In this document: piece by piece, positions 12,709 to 23,978 of the stretch
Position numbering within the stretch: the first letter of the stretch is position 1
How the letters are laid out: each line of letters starts with the position of its first letter
Assembly: GCF_020080835.1 (NCBI RefSeq)
Contig: NC_058160.1
Coordinates: forward strand, 14,757,506-14,821,505
Origin: Cotesia glomerata
Lineage: Eukaryota; Arthropoda; Insecta; Hymenoptera; Braconidae
Direction of reading: 5' to 3'
DNA: 64,000 nt
Notes under the pieces: model-generated
Told to the model about the DNA's origin: nothing
Databases searched by the model: none
What the model saw: only the letters and a program-made list of their open reading frames with translations
Made by a program: the position numbers and the translations under genes

Positions 12709-12712
<4 letters not shown>
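12355..12712 (-). repeat. Right terminal inverted repeat of the 3.6-kb transposon
   Basis: This is the inverted copy of 9095-9452, ending CGACCACCCTAA before a (TA)n tract. Confidence 0.9.
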
Positions 12713-12765
<53 letters not shown>

Positions 12766-13182
12766 TCGTTTGTGGGTAAACCTCGTATTTACAAAATCGT
12801 AATTTTCGGTAAATCGATAAAACGTTTAGAGTGACTCAATTTTTATAAAAAGTTATAACTAATTGGAAATTTATACTCTTCATTTATCACTTTAAAAAAA
12901 TTAAACATGATTTTTGCTATCTGCATCGATACCTTGTTGTCATTGTCAATTTTATGTAGATACGAGTTGTCTCATCAAACACCCTGGTAATTTTTTTGCA
13001 GATACGAGGTTTTGAAACAAAAAAAAATTTTTTTTTCTATTAGATCATTGGCGAAAAATTTTGTAATGCAAGGCTTTCAATTCATTATTATTTGATATTT
13101 ATTTATTGAAACAAATTCATTTGATTTTGATTTAATATGTTATAAATTATGTAACTACTATATATAATATGATTTAATTATT

Positions 13183-13376
13183 TTTAACTTTCCGCTAAGA
13201 AAGTCGAAGATCTTCGAAAAGCGGGAAGTTATTGGTTTTACCAATAAATTAAATAATTACCCCCTTTCGTAAAAATTAAGTTTTCACTAGATCTCGACGT
13301 TTCAAGGTCTCAGGAAGCTTTCCTGACCACCCCCACGATGATGCCTATGCGTGTGTGTGTGTGTTTGTGTGTGTGC

Positions 13377-13450
<74 letters not shown>

Positions 13451-13655
13451 ATGTAGGTAAACCACTCATAACTTTTGAACGGCTTGACCTATTTCATCGC
13501 AGTTGATGCCATTTGAAAGGGCTCGACTAAACTTATATTTTGAATATAATTTGGACCGATTCGGACCGGTACATTTGGAGAAATATCAAAAAAATTATAA
13601 AGAAAAGTTAGGAAAACGGTAGACCCTGAAGGCCATCCCTGCAACTTCCCGCTAC
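13183..13655 (+). repeat. Dispersed AACTTCCCGC repeat, copy 2, near full length
   Basis: It starts TTAACTTTCCGCTAAGAAAG with an internal CGGGAAGTTATT, then the blocks ATCTCGACGTTTCAAGGTCT and AGGAAGCTTTCCTGACC, a (GT)n tract at 13350-13449, CTCATAACTTTTGAACGG, GGACCGATTCGGACCGG, and ends with ACCCTGAAGGCCATCCCTGC followed by AACTTCCCGC. Both ends therefore carry AACTTCCCGC. A GCGC run interrupts the GT tract. Confidence 0.75.
13350..13449 (+). repeat. (GT)n microsatellite inside the dispersed repeat
   Basis: This is about 100 bases of GT with a short GCGCGCGC interruption. It corresponds in position to the tracts that received LINE insertions in other copies; this copy is empty. Confidence 0.95.
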
Positions 13656-13679
13656 TTTCGTAATTAAGCGCTAAAAATT

Positions 13680-14150
13680 GCAGAAATTACGTTTTTGAGC
13701 TTTTTGAGCTCAAAAATATAATTTTCGTTTAGTTTTGAGCTCTCTGAGCTCAAAAGTCCGATAGAAGTTAAATAAAACACAATTTTTTGAATTTTCAAAC
13801 CGCAATCACTTGATTGAATGTATCGATTTTCACGTGGTTGTCGGCATTCGGCGCAGTTTCTCAAATTCTATGATATATTTTTAAACACAAATCTATCAGA
13901 CAGGAAATTTCGGTGTAATTCGAAAAAAACACTTTTTTTTTATTTATTTCGTCAACGATAACTCTCGAACGAATCAACCGATTTGAAAAATCACATTTAA
14001 AAAAATTTTTTTTGCAGTTTTTTTAAAATTTCTCAAAATCTATCGGTCCGAATGGGTCCAACTTGTATTCAAAATCTAAGTTCAGTCGAACCCTTTCGAA
14101 TGGCACCAACCGCGATCAAATCGGTCAAGCCGTTCAAAAGTTATGAGAGG

Positions 14151-14183
<33 letters not shown>
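13680..14183 (-). repeat. Dispersed AACTTCCCGC repeat, copy 3 (inverted), part before the LINE
   Basis: Read on the minus strand it carries CTCATAACTTTTGAACGGCT and the CGGACCGATAGATTTTGAG block, and ends in the (CA)n tract at 14155-14183, where the R1-clade LINE begins. The rest of this copy follows the LINE at 19038-19206. Near 13695-13760 there are paired palindromes TTTTTGAGCTCAAAA and GAGCTCTCTGAGCTC, also present at 50.2-50.3 kb. Confidence 0.7.
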
Positions 14184-14187
<4 letters not shown>

Positions 14188-14330
14188 CTCGTGTCAGGCT
14201 TGCTGGGTCCCGCATCGGGCGCCTCCTCAGGTGGCGGATAGGGGAATGCCCGGCATATCTGCACGTCAGATGCGTCGGGTACCGAGGAAACAGAATACTC
14301 GGGGTGGACCAAAACCTAGCAAAGGATGAT

Positions 14331-15806
14331 ATGGAAATGTCAGAAGATTTTCAAACATCGTTTACAGTACAGAGGATGGATACCTCAGTGCCGGCGAGGG
14401 AAGGCGTGCAAACGGGCCTAAACTCGTCGTTATCAAGCGACCGTTTGAACAGTGGAGTAGACCCCATGGCTCTGCTGTCTAGCAATGCTAGCAAGGTTAC
14501 AGGGAGTACGAAATCAGCCCAGATGGCAGAGAACGGACAGCTGAGCAACATTCCTTCAAAAAGTGGAGGACCTTTTGCTCCTGCCACTAATCAAACCCAC
14601 CGAGGAAGAATGAACTCTCTACCGACCGTCACCGGCCAACAGTCATCAATGGAGAGGCTCGGCAACAAGATTGATGAGTTAGCCGACTTCATAAAAGACA
14701 AAAAGAATCTCCACCATGAGATCAGAAAATTGGTTTCGTCTATTAGTACGGCATATAGGCTGGCCAACAAATCACCAACGAAGTCGGCGTCATTGACTCA
14801 AACATCTCCGAGTCTGAACAAAAAATCACAGCCACCTCTGACCACTCCTAAGAAATTACCACAGCAAGGAGATGGCAACAAGAAGAGGCCGCTGTCCATG
14901 CCCAGCCCTTCCTCAGATATTGACAAGCCAGCACAGAAAAAGACAGCCCGGGATGATACCTGGACCAAAGTGACTCGGCAAAACAAGAAAAACAAAGAAC
15001 AGGAGCCAGTGACTCAAACTGCTACAGCCCAAGACCAGCCAAACAGCGGTGGCTCCAAGAAACCAAGGAGGAAGAAGACAAGAACTAAAGCTGTCTTAGT
15101 CCAACCAGCTGAAGGGCGAACATACGCCAATCTCCTGAAGGAAATAAAGGCCAAGGTAAGCCCTGTCGAGACGGGCGTAGACATAAGGTCTATTAAAAAG
15201 ACAAAACACGGAGGCGTTCTCCTTGAAATGGCTCGAAAGACCGAAGACAGCAAGGCATTCACCGATGCAGTAAGGGCAGCCACTGCAAACATCGGCACAG
15301 TCAAGACGCTAACACCAACAACAACGATCGAGATCCTCGACTTAGATGAAATCTCTACCGAGAGCGAAGTCCGTGAAGCACTCAAACGTGAATTCACTGA
15401 CAACCTGGAGGTCAAACGGGTAAATTTGACAAAACCCACACCACGAGGTAATCGGGCAGCCTTCTGCGAACTAGACGAGCCCAGTGCGATTAAGGCCCTT
15501 GACAAGGCCCGTATACGGATCGGTTTGGTGAACTGTCGTATACGCCCAGTAGTAAAAGTAACACGTTGTTTTAAATGTCTTGGTTATGGATACCAAACAC
15601 GTCAGTGTGCGGGACCGGACAGAAGCAGGTGCTGCTACAAATGTGGCGGAGAGAACCACAAGGCCGTAAACTGCACGGAGAAGATAAAATGCTTCCTTTG
15701 TGCTTCGGACAAAGATGCCCAGGATAGTCTATGCCATATTTCTGGCACTGGAGCGTGTAAGGCATTCCGCAAAGCACTTGCAGAAACCATGCAAGGTCAG
15801 AAATGA
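14331..15806 (+). CDS. LINE copy A ORF1, gag-like nucleic-acid-binding protein
   Basis: The start chosen is ATG 14331 (MEMSEDFQTSF). The open frame extends upstream only into the (CA)n and host repeat, so earlier Met codons belong to flanking sequence. This gives 491 residues: a Ser/Thr/Lys-rich N-terminal half with a basic stretch (PRRKKTRTKA), then an RRM-like region, then a cluster of zinc knuckles from about residue 411. Knuckle 1 reads CFKCLGYGYQTRQC, where Tyr replaces the expected His. Knuckle 2 (CYKCGGENHKAVNC) is intact and a third Cys-rich segment follows. R1-clade ORF1 proteins bind element RNA and help form the RNP. The stop overlaps the ORF2 start (ATGA, 15803-15806). Confidence 0.8.
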   Translation: MEMSEDFQTSFTVQRMDTSVPAREGVQTGLNSSLSSDRLNSGVDPMALLSSNASKVTGSTKSAQMAENGQLSNIPSKSGGPFAPATNQTHRGRMNSLPTVTGQQSSMERLGNKIDELADFIKDKKNLHHEIRKLVSSISTAYRLANKSPTKSASLTQTSPSLNKKSQPPLTTPKKLPQQGDGNKKRPLSMPSPSSDIDKPAQKKTARDDTWTKVTRQNKKNKEQEPVTQTATAQDQPNSGGSKKPRRKKTRTKAVLVQPAEGRTYANLLKEIKAKVSPVETGVDIRSIKKTKHGGVLLEMARKTEDSKAFTDAVRAATANIGTVKTLTPTTTIEILDLDEISTESEVREALKREFTDNLEVKRVNLTKPTPRGNRAAFCELDEPSAIKALDKARIRIGLVNCRIRPVVKVTRCFKCLGYGYQTRQCAGPDRSRCCYKCGGENHKAVNCTEKIKCFLCASDKDAQDSLCHISGTGACKAFRKALAETMQGQK

Positions 15807-18694
15807 CACGCATACTACAAGGCAACCTGAATAGGTGCGCCTTGGCGCAAAACCTGCTGCGCCAGCGTGTTTTCGAAGATAAAATTGACGCCTGCTTTAT
15901 CTGCGAGCAATATCTAAACATCGAAGGTAAAACATGGTTCGCAGACGAAACGGGCACGGCAACAATTTAGATTGTGAACACAAAGAACGTTACCGTCAAC
16001 AACAGCGGAGGTGGAGCAGGTTTTGTCTGGATTCAAACCCCCACAATCTACTTCATGAGCGTCTATCTCTCACCTAACGAAGGGATTAGTGTGTTTCGAC
16101 AAAAACTCGCAAATATAGAAGATGCGGTCACTAAGTTCGACGGCGAAGTTATCGTAGCCGGAGACTTCAACACTAAATCGGCTAAGTGGGGCGCTGCTTT
16201 CTCCGACACCAGAGGAAACGAGGTCGCTGACGTCGTGGCTAGACTCGACCTCATAGTGCTGAACACCGAGAGCACCACGACCTTTAGAAGACCAGGGTAC
16301 CAAGAATCCATCCTCGACATCTCATTGGCGACTCCAAGGACTGCCAACATGATTGAAGACTGGACAGTATCCGAAGAATACAGTGGCAGTGATCACCAGT
16401 TTGTGACATTCAGCGTTGGATTGGCATTTGCTCCGGTTTCACAACGCGACGTTTCTAAGCGGAGGTGGAATGCCAAAAGGCTTGATCCAGAGGCATTGCA
16501 AGCTTCACTCGCACGAAGCTGGTCTATCCTCCAGAACAACCCGACACCGGATACCTGCAGCGAGACGGAAAAGGCAGTGCTAAACACGATGAAAGAAATT
16601 ACTGCCGCATGTGACGCCTCTATGCCGCGGCTGAAAAACCAGAGCTTCCACAGGCCGGCGTACTGGTGGTCAGCGGACATAGCAGAACTTCGCAAAATAT
16701 GCCATCAGCTACGTCGCCGAGCAACGAGAGCTACGAAACGCTCCCCAAGCCAGGGCTTGTATTCAAAAGAGTACAAGCAGGCCAAAAAGACGCTAAACCG
16801 AGCCATTAAAGCAAGTAATGCGAAACTGTGGAAAGAGATCTGCAACGATCTCGACAATGACCTCTGGGGTAAAGCCTACCAAATTGTCGCCAAACGACTT
16901 GGAAAGGCTTCACCAGAGGCGCCGAAATCTCCTGCCTTGATGGAGAGCATTGTAACGGAGCTTTTCCCCAAACACCCACCGCGGGAGAAGAAACACTACA
17001 CTAAGAACAGCGAAGTAACACCCTTCACAACTAGGGAATTACAAGACGCGGCCAAGTCACTCAAAACAGGAAAGGCACCAGGACCTGATGGCATCCCGGC
17101 ATCGGTGATCGAAACTGTAGCCCTGGAATACCCAGACATACTCCTGAACACCTACAACGCATGCTTGGCAACTGGCACGTTTCCCGTGGTCTGAAAACGG
17201 CAGGGATTGGTTCTCTTAGACAAAGGTAAGGGAACCCCCATAACACCTTCGTCGTTTAGACCACTCTGTATGCTGGACATTGCTGGAAAACTGCTCGAGA
17301 AGCTCATACAAGGGAGACTTCGCAACGACATAGACCGTGCTGGAGGTTTTGCCGCAAACCAACACGGCTTCCGGAAAGGACGTTCAACAGTCGGCGTGAT
17401 CCAGAAAGTCGTAGCGACAGCGAGAGAAGCATCGACTGGTAGCCTCAAAGCCCGCAAGGTGTGTCTTGTCCTCACGCTAGACATTAGAAATGCCTTTAAC
17501 AGCGCAAATTGGAGAGATATTTTGGACGCCCTGGAGCACAGATTTGACGTGGAGCCGGAGAATCTGGCACTTGTCGACAACTACCTTGACGAGAGAAAGC
17601 TGATAGCAGAAACCACGGAAGGTCCACAAGAATACGCCATAACGGCTGGCGTGCCACAAGGCTCAATAATGGGGCCCGATCTATGGAACGTGGACTACGA
17701 CGAGCTTCTGGAAATCCCGTTGCCAAAGCAAGTGGAGCTAACGGGCTTTGCAGACGACTTTGCGGCCACGATAATAGTAGACAGCGTAGAGGAGGCCGAA
17801 CTACTCGTTTGGGAAACCATTGATGCTGTCGAGACTTGGCTCGATAAACACCACCTGAAACTCGCAAAACACAAAACCGAGATGGTCGTTCTGACTCGCC
17901 AAAAATGGTTCCCAAAACCATTTGCTGTGGACATGGGAGGAATAACGCTAACGTCAACAAGGGCCCTGCGCTATCTGGGGGTAATGATAGACGAGAAACT
18001 ATCTTTCCGCGAACACTTCGATAGTGCATGCCAGAAATCCAGCAAGACGGTGTCTAGCCTAGCCAGAATTATGACGAATACTATGGGACCAAGAACCAAA
18101 AAGAGGAGAGTCTTTCTGGAAGCAGTCCATTCGGTACTGCTTTATGGAGCGGAAATATGGGCAGATATATTAAAGCAGAAAACCTATCGGCAGAAAATGG
18201 CAGCAGTGCAGCGGCGATGCGCTCTCAGAGTTGCCTGCGCCTACCGCACGGTTTCCGAAGCGGTTGTATTGTTCATTGCGGGAGCTGCACCCATCGACCT
18301 ATTAGCGTTCGAGAGAGCAAGACTCTACGACGCTAAAATCGGTGGCGAAAACATGAAGGAGGCAAAAACGAGGATAAAAACGGAAACGCAGCAAGAGTGG
18401 CAGGACCGATGGACGTCGGGAGAGACAGGCAGATGGACAGCGCGACTGATCCCAAACATCAACGTCTGGCTTTCTCGGAAGCACGGGGACACGGACTTCT
18501 TTCTGACCCAGCTACTGACGGGACCTCGGCAGTTCAATGCCTATCTATTCAAGATGGGTTTGCACAGCACACCAACGTGCAAATACTGTCCAGACAAAAT
18601 TGACAACGCCGAGCACACGTTTTTCGAGTGTGATCGATGGAAGGACGATAGAATCTGCACCGAAGAAACAATGGGCACCGCGCTCTCCCCTTAG
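15803..18694 (+). pseudogene. LINE copy A ORF2, endonuclease-reverse transcriptase with two premature stops
   Basis: The frame starts at ATG 15803 and runs to TAG 18694 (963 codons), broken by TAG 15968-15970 and TGA 17192-17194. The reading frame is the same on both sides of each stop, so both are point changes. The N-terminal domain is an AP-like endonuclease with AGDFNTKSAKWG (about residue 119) and GSDHQFVTF (about 195). Reverse transcriptase follows with KAPGPDGIP, NQHGFRKGRS, LDIRNAFNSANW, GVPQGSIMGP and catalytic FADD (about 649). A CX2CX8HX4C finger (CKYC...H...C) lies near the end. The C terminus after this finger is shorter than in copies B and C. This enzyme would nick the AC-repeat target and prime reverse transcription there. 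Confidence 0.85.
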
Positions 18695-19034
18695 AGCTTG
18701 GTAACCTGCATGATTAAAAAAGAAGAAAACTGGACAGCTGTAGTAGCCTACGCGCAGCGTCTCTTGAAAAAAAAAATCGCAGAAAGGGATTAGAACAGTA
18801 ATAACAAGAAGTAGGTATCGTGAGGCACAACATGGACTGGATTGAAGTAATGCTAACGCGGTCCTGATCCAGTCTTCCCTGTAACATATATAGGGAAACG
18901 AGAGAGGAGGATGTTTAGTCGGTATTGTTGCAAAATAATATTGTCTTCTGAGTCCAACATACCCAGGCACCAACACCTAGTCCTGGCAACAACACCAAGT
19001 CCTGGTATACGTAAACGTATTTTACCTCCTCTAT

Positions 19035-19037
<3 letters not shown>
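18695..19037 (+). other. LINE copy A 3' UTR
   Basis: This is non-coding sequence between the ORF2 stop and the (CA)n tract. It includes the short CCAACATACCCAGGCACC and CAACACCAAGTCCTGG blocks, which are semi-repeated. The junction reads CTATAAAACACAC, so the element ends directly in target-like sequence and not in poly(A). Confidence 0.6.
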
Positions 19038-19110
<73 letters not shown>

Positions 19111-19206
19111 TACATGTAGACATACAGGCACCATCGCGAGAATAGTCAGGGAAGCTTCCTAGGAACTCAAATCGTCGAGATCTGATGAAAACTCGATTTT
19201 TGAAAA
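19038..19206 (-). repeat. Dispersed AACTTCCCGC repeat, copy 3 (inverted), part after the LINE
   Basis: It begins with the (CA)n tract 19038-19106 and continues with CACCATCGCGAGAATAGTCA, GGAAGCTTCCTAGG and GATCTGATGAAAACTCGATT, the inverted left half of the repeat. It stops abruptly at 19206, where Gypsy-related sequence begins, so its AACTTCCCGC end has been lost. Confidence 0.75.
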
Positions 19207-19471
19207 TATATTTGGATAATTAATTGAAGTATTGATTATACAAGTTAGTATACGTTATTTTTCAAAATTTAGATCAGTGTTATAGTTCAATTATTCTAAA
19301 TTAATAAATAATTGAACAAACGAATCCAATGGACTGTAAAAATGCCCTCAATAAGGCTTCTCCGACATAAGAAGTGGGATCAGAATCATTTGCTGCATTC
19401 TCCTCTGAGCAATTTAAAACCGTTTTTGGAAATGCTAAGCAAAAGTCTTGTGAAGCTAATGAAGGCTATCA
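19207..19471 (+). repeat. 265-bp direct repeat, left copy
   Basis: It starts TATATTTGGATAATTAATTG and ends GAAGGCTATCA, matching 23979-24243. It contains the ATGGACTGTAAAAATGCCC gag start; an in-frame TAA follows within it. Confidence 0.8.
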
Positions 19472-19666
19472 CAAAACCAGCGTCACTGAATTGTAGTATT
19501 TTACTATCGAAATATAACCCGGGAAATTCAAACGCGTATTCGTTTGCTTGGTGTGTGACAGTGGATGTGTATTTGTTGGAACATCTTTTGGAGGGCAATT
19601 CATTAATTATTGCACCAAGTGAGGCTTTTCGAAGGATCTAATGAATAGCGAATCAATTCCTGCACC

Positions 19667-22600
19667 GTGGCAGTTCCGTCAGGTTTTGTAATACATCGTG
19701 GTGAGTCGTTTTTATTTTGGCTTAATTCAGGAGCGAAATGCTCATTGGTTAAAAAAAGTATTGCGACTAGGATCTCGGGAAAAAGGAAAAATAATTTAAT
19801 AATTCTTAAGGGTATTGGAAATGTTAGCGTGAACTGTACTATACAAATTTTGTCTAAAATAACTAATAATAGCCATCCGTTAGAGATACTTTTTCATGTT
19901 ATTGCAGATGATTATTTAAAATGTGGCATATTAATTGGTCCTGAAATTCTTGGGTAAGGATTTGATGTGAATATAACTTCAAATAATTTTAACTTATCTA
20001 AAAGTAAACAGATTAATGCGTGTAATAAACTCGAATCTATTCGTAAAATACATTTCAATGATATTGATACTGACGTAATTGGAGATGATAAAGAAAAACT
20101 CATTTCTATTTTAAAAGAATATACAGATTCATTTACTCAAGGGTTTCCAAGTACTCATGTTAATACTAGGGTACTTAAAATAAGTTTAGTTGACCCTAAT
20201 GTAACTGTGCGAAGGCGACCGTATCGTTTTAGTATTGAGAAAAGGCAGGTAGTAAGAGAAAGAGTAGATTAACTATTGAAAGCACATGTTATAAGTCCGA
20301 ATCGTTCACCTTTCACAGGCCCTATATAATTAGTTAAAAGGAAAGATGGTTCGGATCATCTATATGTTGATTATTGCTCATCAAGTGATAATACAACTGA
20401 CGATCAATTTCTGTTACCCCTTATTGCTGATCAGATAGCCCTACGTTCTAATGCAAAATATTTAACGTGCTGAGACATAGATAGTGGATTCCACCAAGTC
20501 CCTGTTGAGACAAAATCGATTGAATGAACGGTGTTTGTAACATCTGATAGAAAATATGAATATTTGACCATGCCATTTGGGCTAAAAAACGCATCGTCTG
20601 TGTTTCAACGCGCTGTTATAAGAGCCCTAGGATAATTAGCGTATACATACGTCATTGTGTGTATAGATGATATTATGATTATAGCTTCAACTATCGAGGA
20701 AGCCTCAGACATTCTTCAAAAAGTAGTCGTTATTCTCCTGAAATTCGGATTCTCTGTTAATTTTTTTGAAATGCTCGTTTTTCAAAACCCAAGTGCAATA
20801 CCTGGGCTACAAGATTTCTGCTGGCAAAATCCGTCCCAGCTCACGTAAAATCGAAGCCTCAACTGCCTTACCTGCACCGAGGACCGTAACTCAATTGAGA
20901 CAATTCATCAGTCTCTCTTCTTACTTTCGTAAATTAATTCCAAAGTTTTCACAGGTAATAACAGGTAAAAATCCTTATACCGTCTGACCTCAGGTAGCGA
21001 AAGAAATATTGAATGGACTGAGGTACATGAAAATATCCGTCAGAAAATAATCTCTGTATTGACTAGTGAGCCTGTACTAATGATCTTCAATCCGAACTTT
21101 CCTATAGAATTGCACACAGACGCTAGCTCTGAAGGCTATGGGGCCATTTTAATGCAAAAATTTGATGGTTCAAATAGAGTTGTCGAGTATTATAGCAAAG
21201 CTACTAGTTCAGCTGAGTCACGATATCATTCATATGAATTATAGAGACTCTAGCTGTACTTAACGCAATAAAGTTTTTTCGCCATTATTTGCATGGCCGA
21301 CCGTTCGTAGTAATCACGGATTGTAAATCGTTAAAATCCTTTCAAAAAAGGCTGACTTAACACCAAGGGTTCACCGTTGGTGGGCTTTCTTACAGATTTT
21401 TAAATTTGATATCGTGTATAGAGAAGGTATACGAATGGCTCACGCTGATTTCTTTTCGCGTAATTCTGTTACATAACAATTGCGCAGCAATTCAGATAAA
21501 ATTTTACAGAAACGCATAAATTTGACGGAAATTTCCGATGATTGGCTTCTTGTTGAACGGCGGCGTGACCCAGAAATTAGTAAGATAAAAATTGATTTAG
21601 AAAATAATGAGATTGCGTCCGATCTTGCTAAAACCTATGAAGTACGATCAGGGATTACTCCACCAAAAATTCCAAAGGCGAGGTAAAACATTACGTTTAC
21701 CTATTATTCCACGTGCTTTTAGGTGGTCGGTAATAAATCATGTGCACGAGTCAATTATGCACTTAGGATGGGAAAATATACTTGACAAGTTTTGCGGGTA
21801 TTATTAGTTTGAAGGAATTACGAAGTATGTTCGTAAATTCATTGATAACTGTTATACCTGTAGAGTTTGCAAGTAAAGCTCAGGCACAGTACAAGCAGAG
21901 CTTCATCCTATTCCTAAGACCAGCATCCCTTGGCATACAGTATACATGGATATTACAGATAAATAAACGGGTAAAAACGATACAAAAGAATACGCTATTG
22001 TTTTGATAGATGCATATACCAAATTTGTTTTATTATGTTATACTCGGAAAATAGATAGTTTCAATACTATTAAAGCTCTGAAAAATGCTATATCATTGTT
22101 TGGCCCACCGACCCGTATAACTGCGGATCAAGGTAGGTGTTTCACAAGTAAAGAATTTCAAGAGTATTGTACCTCAAAAAACTCAAAATTACATCTTATA
22201 GCTACGGGTTCAAGTCGGGCTAATGGCCAGGTAGAATGCGTAATGAGTACCCTAAAAAGTATGTTTACTGCAGCCAAAATGAGTGGAAACGCTTGGCAAG
22301 CAGTTGTAAACGAAATTCAATAAGCAATTAATTGCACTACTTATCGAGTGACTAAAGATAGTCCGTTTAAATTGCTAATTGGCAGAGTAGCTAAACTTTT
22401 TGGTATGATAGTTGATCAAGACGATAAAGAAATTGATATCTCTGACGTGAGACAAAAAGCGATTAATAACATAGAAATTAATGCAAAATATGATAAGTTT
22501 AGATTTGATAAGAATAAAGCAAAGATAGTTCTATTTAAAGTAGGAGATTTTGTATTAATTAAAAATAGAGAAAGACACCAAACAAAGCTTGATCCGAAGT

Positions 22601-22845
22601 TCAGAGGTCGATTCGTGGTGATCGAAATTCTCGACGGTAATTGTTATACTTTAAAGTCTTTAACGGGTAATAGAACATATAACTATTGTCATGAAAACTT
22701 AAGAAAAATGCCTGAATCCCATATTCCTATTGAATTGGATTTATTAGATGATCATGAAAGCGATGAGCATGAAATTTCTCAGAAGGACTCTGAGACAGAG
22801 TCAGAAACCACCGGGGAAAGACTGGGCACTAATGGTAGTTGTTGA
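19667..22845 (+). pseudogene. Gypsy-type pol remnants: protease, RT, RNase H, integrase
   Basis: This is one degenerate pol frame set with many stops. A retropepsin-like block carries LNSGAKCSL, where Asn replaces the catalytic Asp. The RT region shows a damaged SGFHQVPV and MPFGLKNASSVFQR, and a catalytic box reading CIDDIM. RNase H is recognisable by HTDASSEGYGAIL and YYSKAT (21059-21244). The integrase zinc region is truncated (HVHESIMHLG); its core runs in 22003-22323 (ITADQGRCFTSKEF, SRANGQVECVM) and a C-terminal module (GDFVLIKNR) extends to 22845. At least eight in-frame stops or shifts make it inactive. The clade inside Gypsy is not certain. Confidence 0.8.
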
Positions 22846-22859
22846 AAGTTGCACACTTG

Positions 22860-23230
22860 AATCAGGCTGTAGGTCATAATGGCAAATCAAAATTTGTTTG
22901 GCCAGAGTATGATGGGCAGTAGATGATGTGGTGGTGATAAGAAAAGATTTTTCTGGAGGTCGCACCACTTGCTCCAAGCTGTAGGTCGTACAAGCAAATC
23001 TAGAGTGATTTGGCTAAGGTGCGATGGGCCAGTTGGTAAAGTGGCGGGGACCAAAGAAATATGTTGGCTGCACTACTTGCGCCAGTCTGTAGTCGCAACT
23101 GCGAACTCGGAGTAGTTTGAATCAATTTTGTTTATCAAGATTGTCAGGGCGCGAGGGCCAGCTATTGAGGTGGCGGAGGCCAGAGATGGTTTTAAGCTTC
23201 ACTACATGTGTCATATGTGTTCGACAATGT
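22860..23230 (+). repeat. ~110-bp imperfect tandem repeats in the 3' region of the Gypsy-type element
   Basis: GCTGTAGGTC at 22865 and 22978 and CTGTAGTCG at about 23085 mark three diverged units. Each is followed by GCAAAT, TTTGGC or TTTGAA, and a GATGGGC / GTGGCGGGG block. They lie between the integrase end and the LTR-like region and do not continue the pol frame. Confidence 0.55.
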
Positions 23231-23978
23231 GGCGGGGGCTTGAGGTGTACATAGTTGGATTACTATGTGGATACACAGTTTTGCTGTATGAAGTATACAG
23301 TTGCGGACCATTGTGAGTGCTAAGGGTCTATACCTGGGGTGGTGGTGAATATAGCTTGCATGTTATCGCTGGAATAGACAATCATAGAAATTTTAAAAAG
23401 GCATCCTCAAGAAAAATAATTTTATTAGATTTGATAGTCGAAAGTTTTTGTCACTTGAATTAGCCTCTAAACAAGGAATAGTTATTTCTTCAAAAAAAAA
23501 AAAATAAATATGACATGGCTTGTAGTAAAAGATTTAGAGATGCACCCGAGGACGTGTGATCGTCAAGTTGGCCGTGTCGGAGATAATATCGAGCTGAGTT
23601 TTCCTAGAGATAGGGAAATTCCGAATAATTTAGTTTGTCTGTTAGTTTTAAGCAAAATTGTAAAGCATAGAATATTTCATAATTATTTATGAGTTAAGCT
23701 GATTATAATTTTTATGTTTATGGCGATGGGCTTGAGTCCGGAGTGACAATGGTCACCAAACGTAGCCGAGGTCACAGAATAGAAGTAAAAAGTTTACAGT
23801 TAAAGATATCGACAGACAATGAGGGCTGTCGAAATATTTTTTGAGCGAAAAAGTACTTAGGGTACTTAGACGAGTAGTTCTGGTTGAGCGTTGATCAAGT
23901 AAAGACATCGAGCATATCCTGCTGACCCCGGATTCGTTCTCGGTCTTATTGCCCAGCGCTTTTACCTTGTATATTAAT

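Larger units (their letters stand above)
9095..12712 (+). mobile_element. 3.6-kb DNA transposon with 358-bp terminal inverted repeats
   Basis: The first 358 bases (9095-9452, starting TTAGGGTGGTCGTTAAAAAT) recur inverted at 12355-12712. By eye I find only about one difference, in the CCGGCGGCC versus CCGGCAGCC block. The inner borders agree exactly, both ending at GAGATATGAAC. The flanks are (TA)n, consistent with a TA duplication. The interior encodes a DDE-type transposase-like protein reaching almost to the right TIR. Near-identical TIRs indicate a recent insertion, but the coding region contains stops, so this copy was probably moved in trans. The superfamily was not determined. Confidence 0.85.
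14184..19037 (+). mobile_element. R1-clade non-LTR retrotransposon (LINE), copy A, inserted in (CA)n
   Basis: It has two ORFs in R1 order: a gag-like ORF1 with CCHC knuckles, and an ORF2 with AP-type endonuclease and reverse transcriptase. ORF1 and ORF2 overlap by ATGA. (CA)n borders both ends directly: 14155-14183 on the left and 19038-19106 on the right. There is no poly(A) tail. The two flanks are halves of one dispersed repeat. R1-clade families such as Waldo and Mino are known to target ACAY or AC repeats, and this element fits that type. It is nearly full length but inactive because of stops in ORF2. Confidence 0.85.

Noticed and set aside
15014..15505. Minus-strand frames over LINE copy A (also 16063-16695 and 17152-18537)
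   Set aside because: They are antisense shadows of ORF1/ORF2, which carry clear family motifs on the plus strand.
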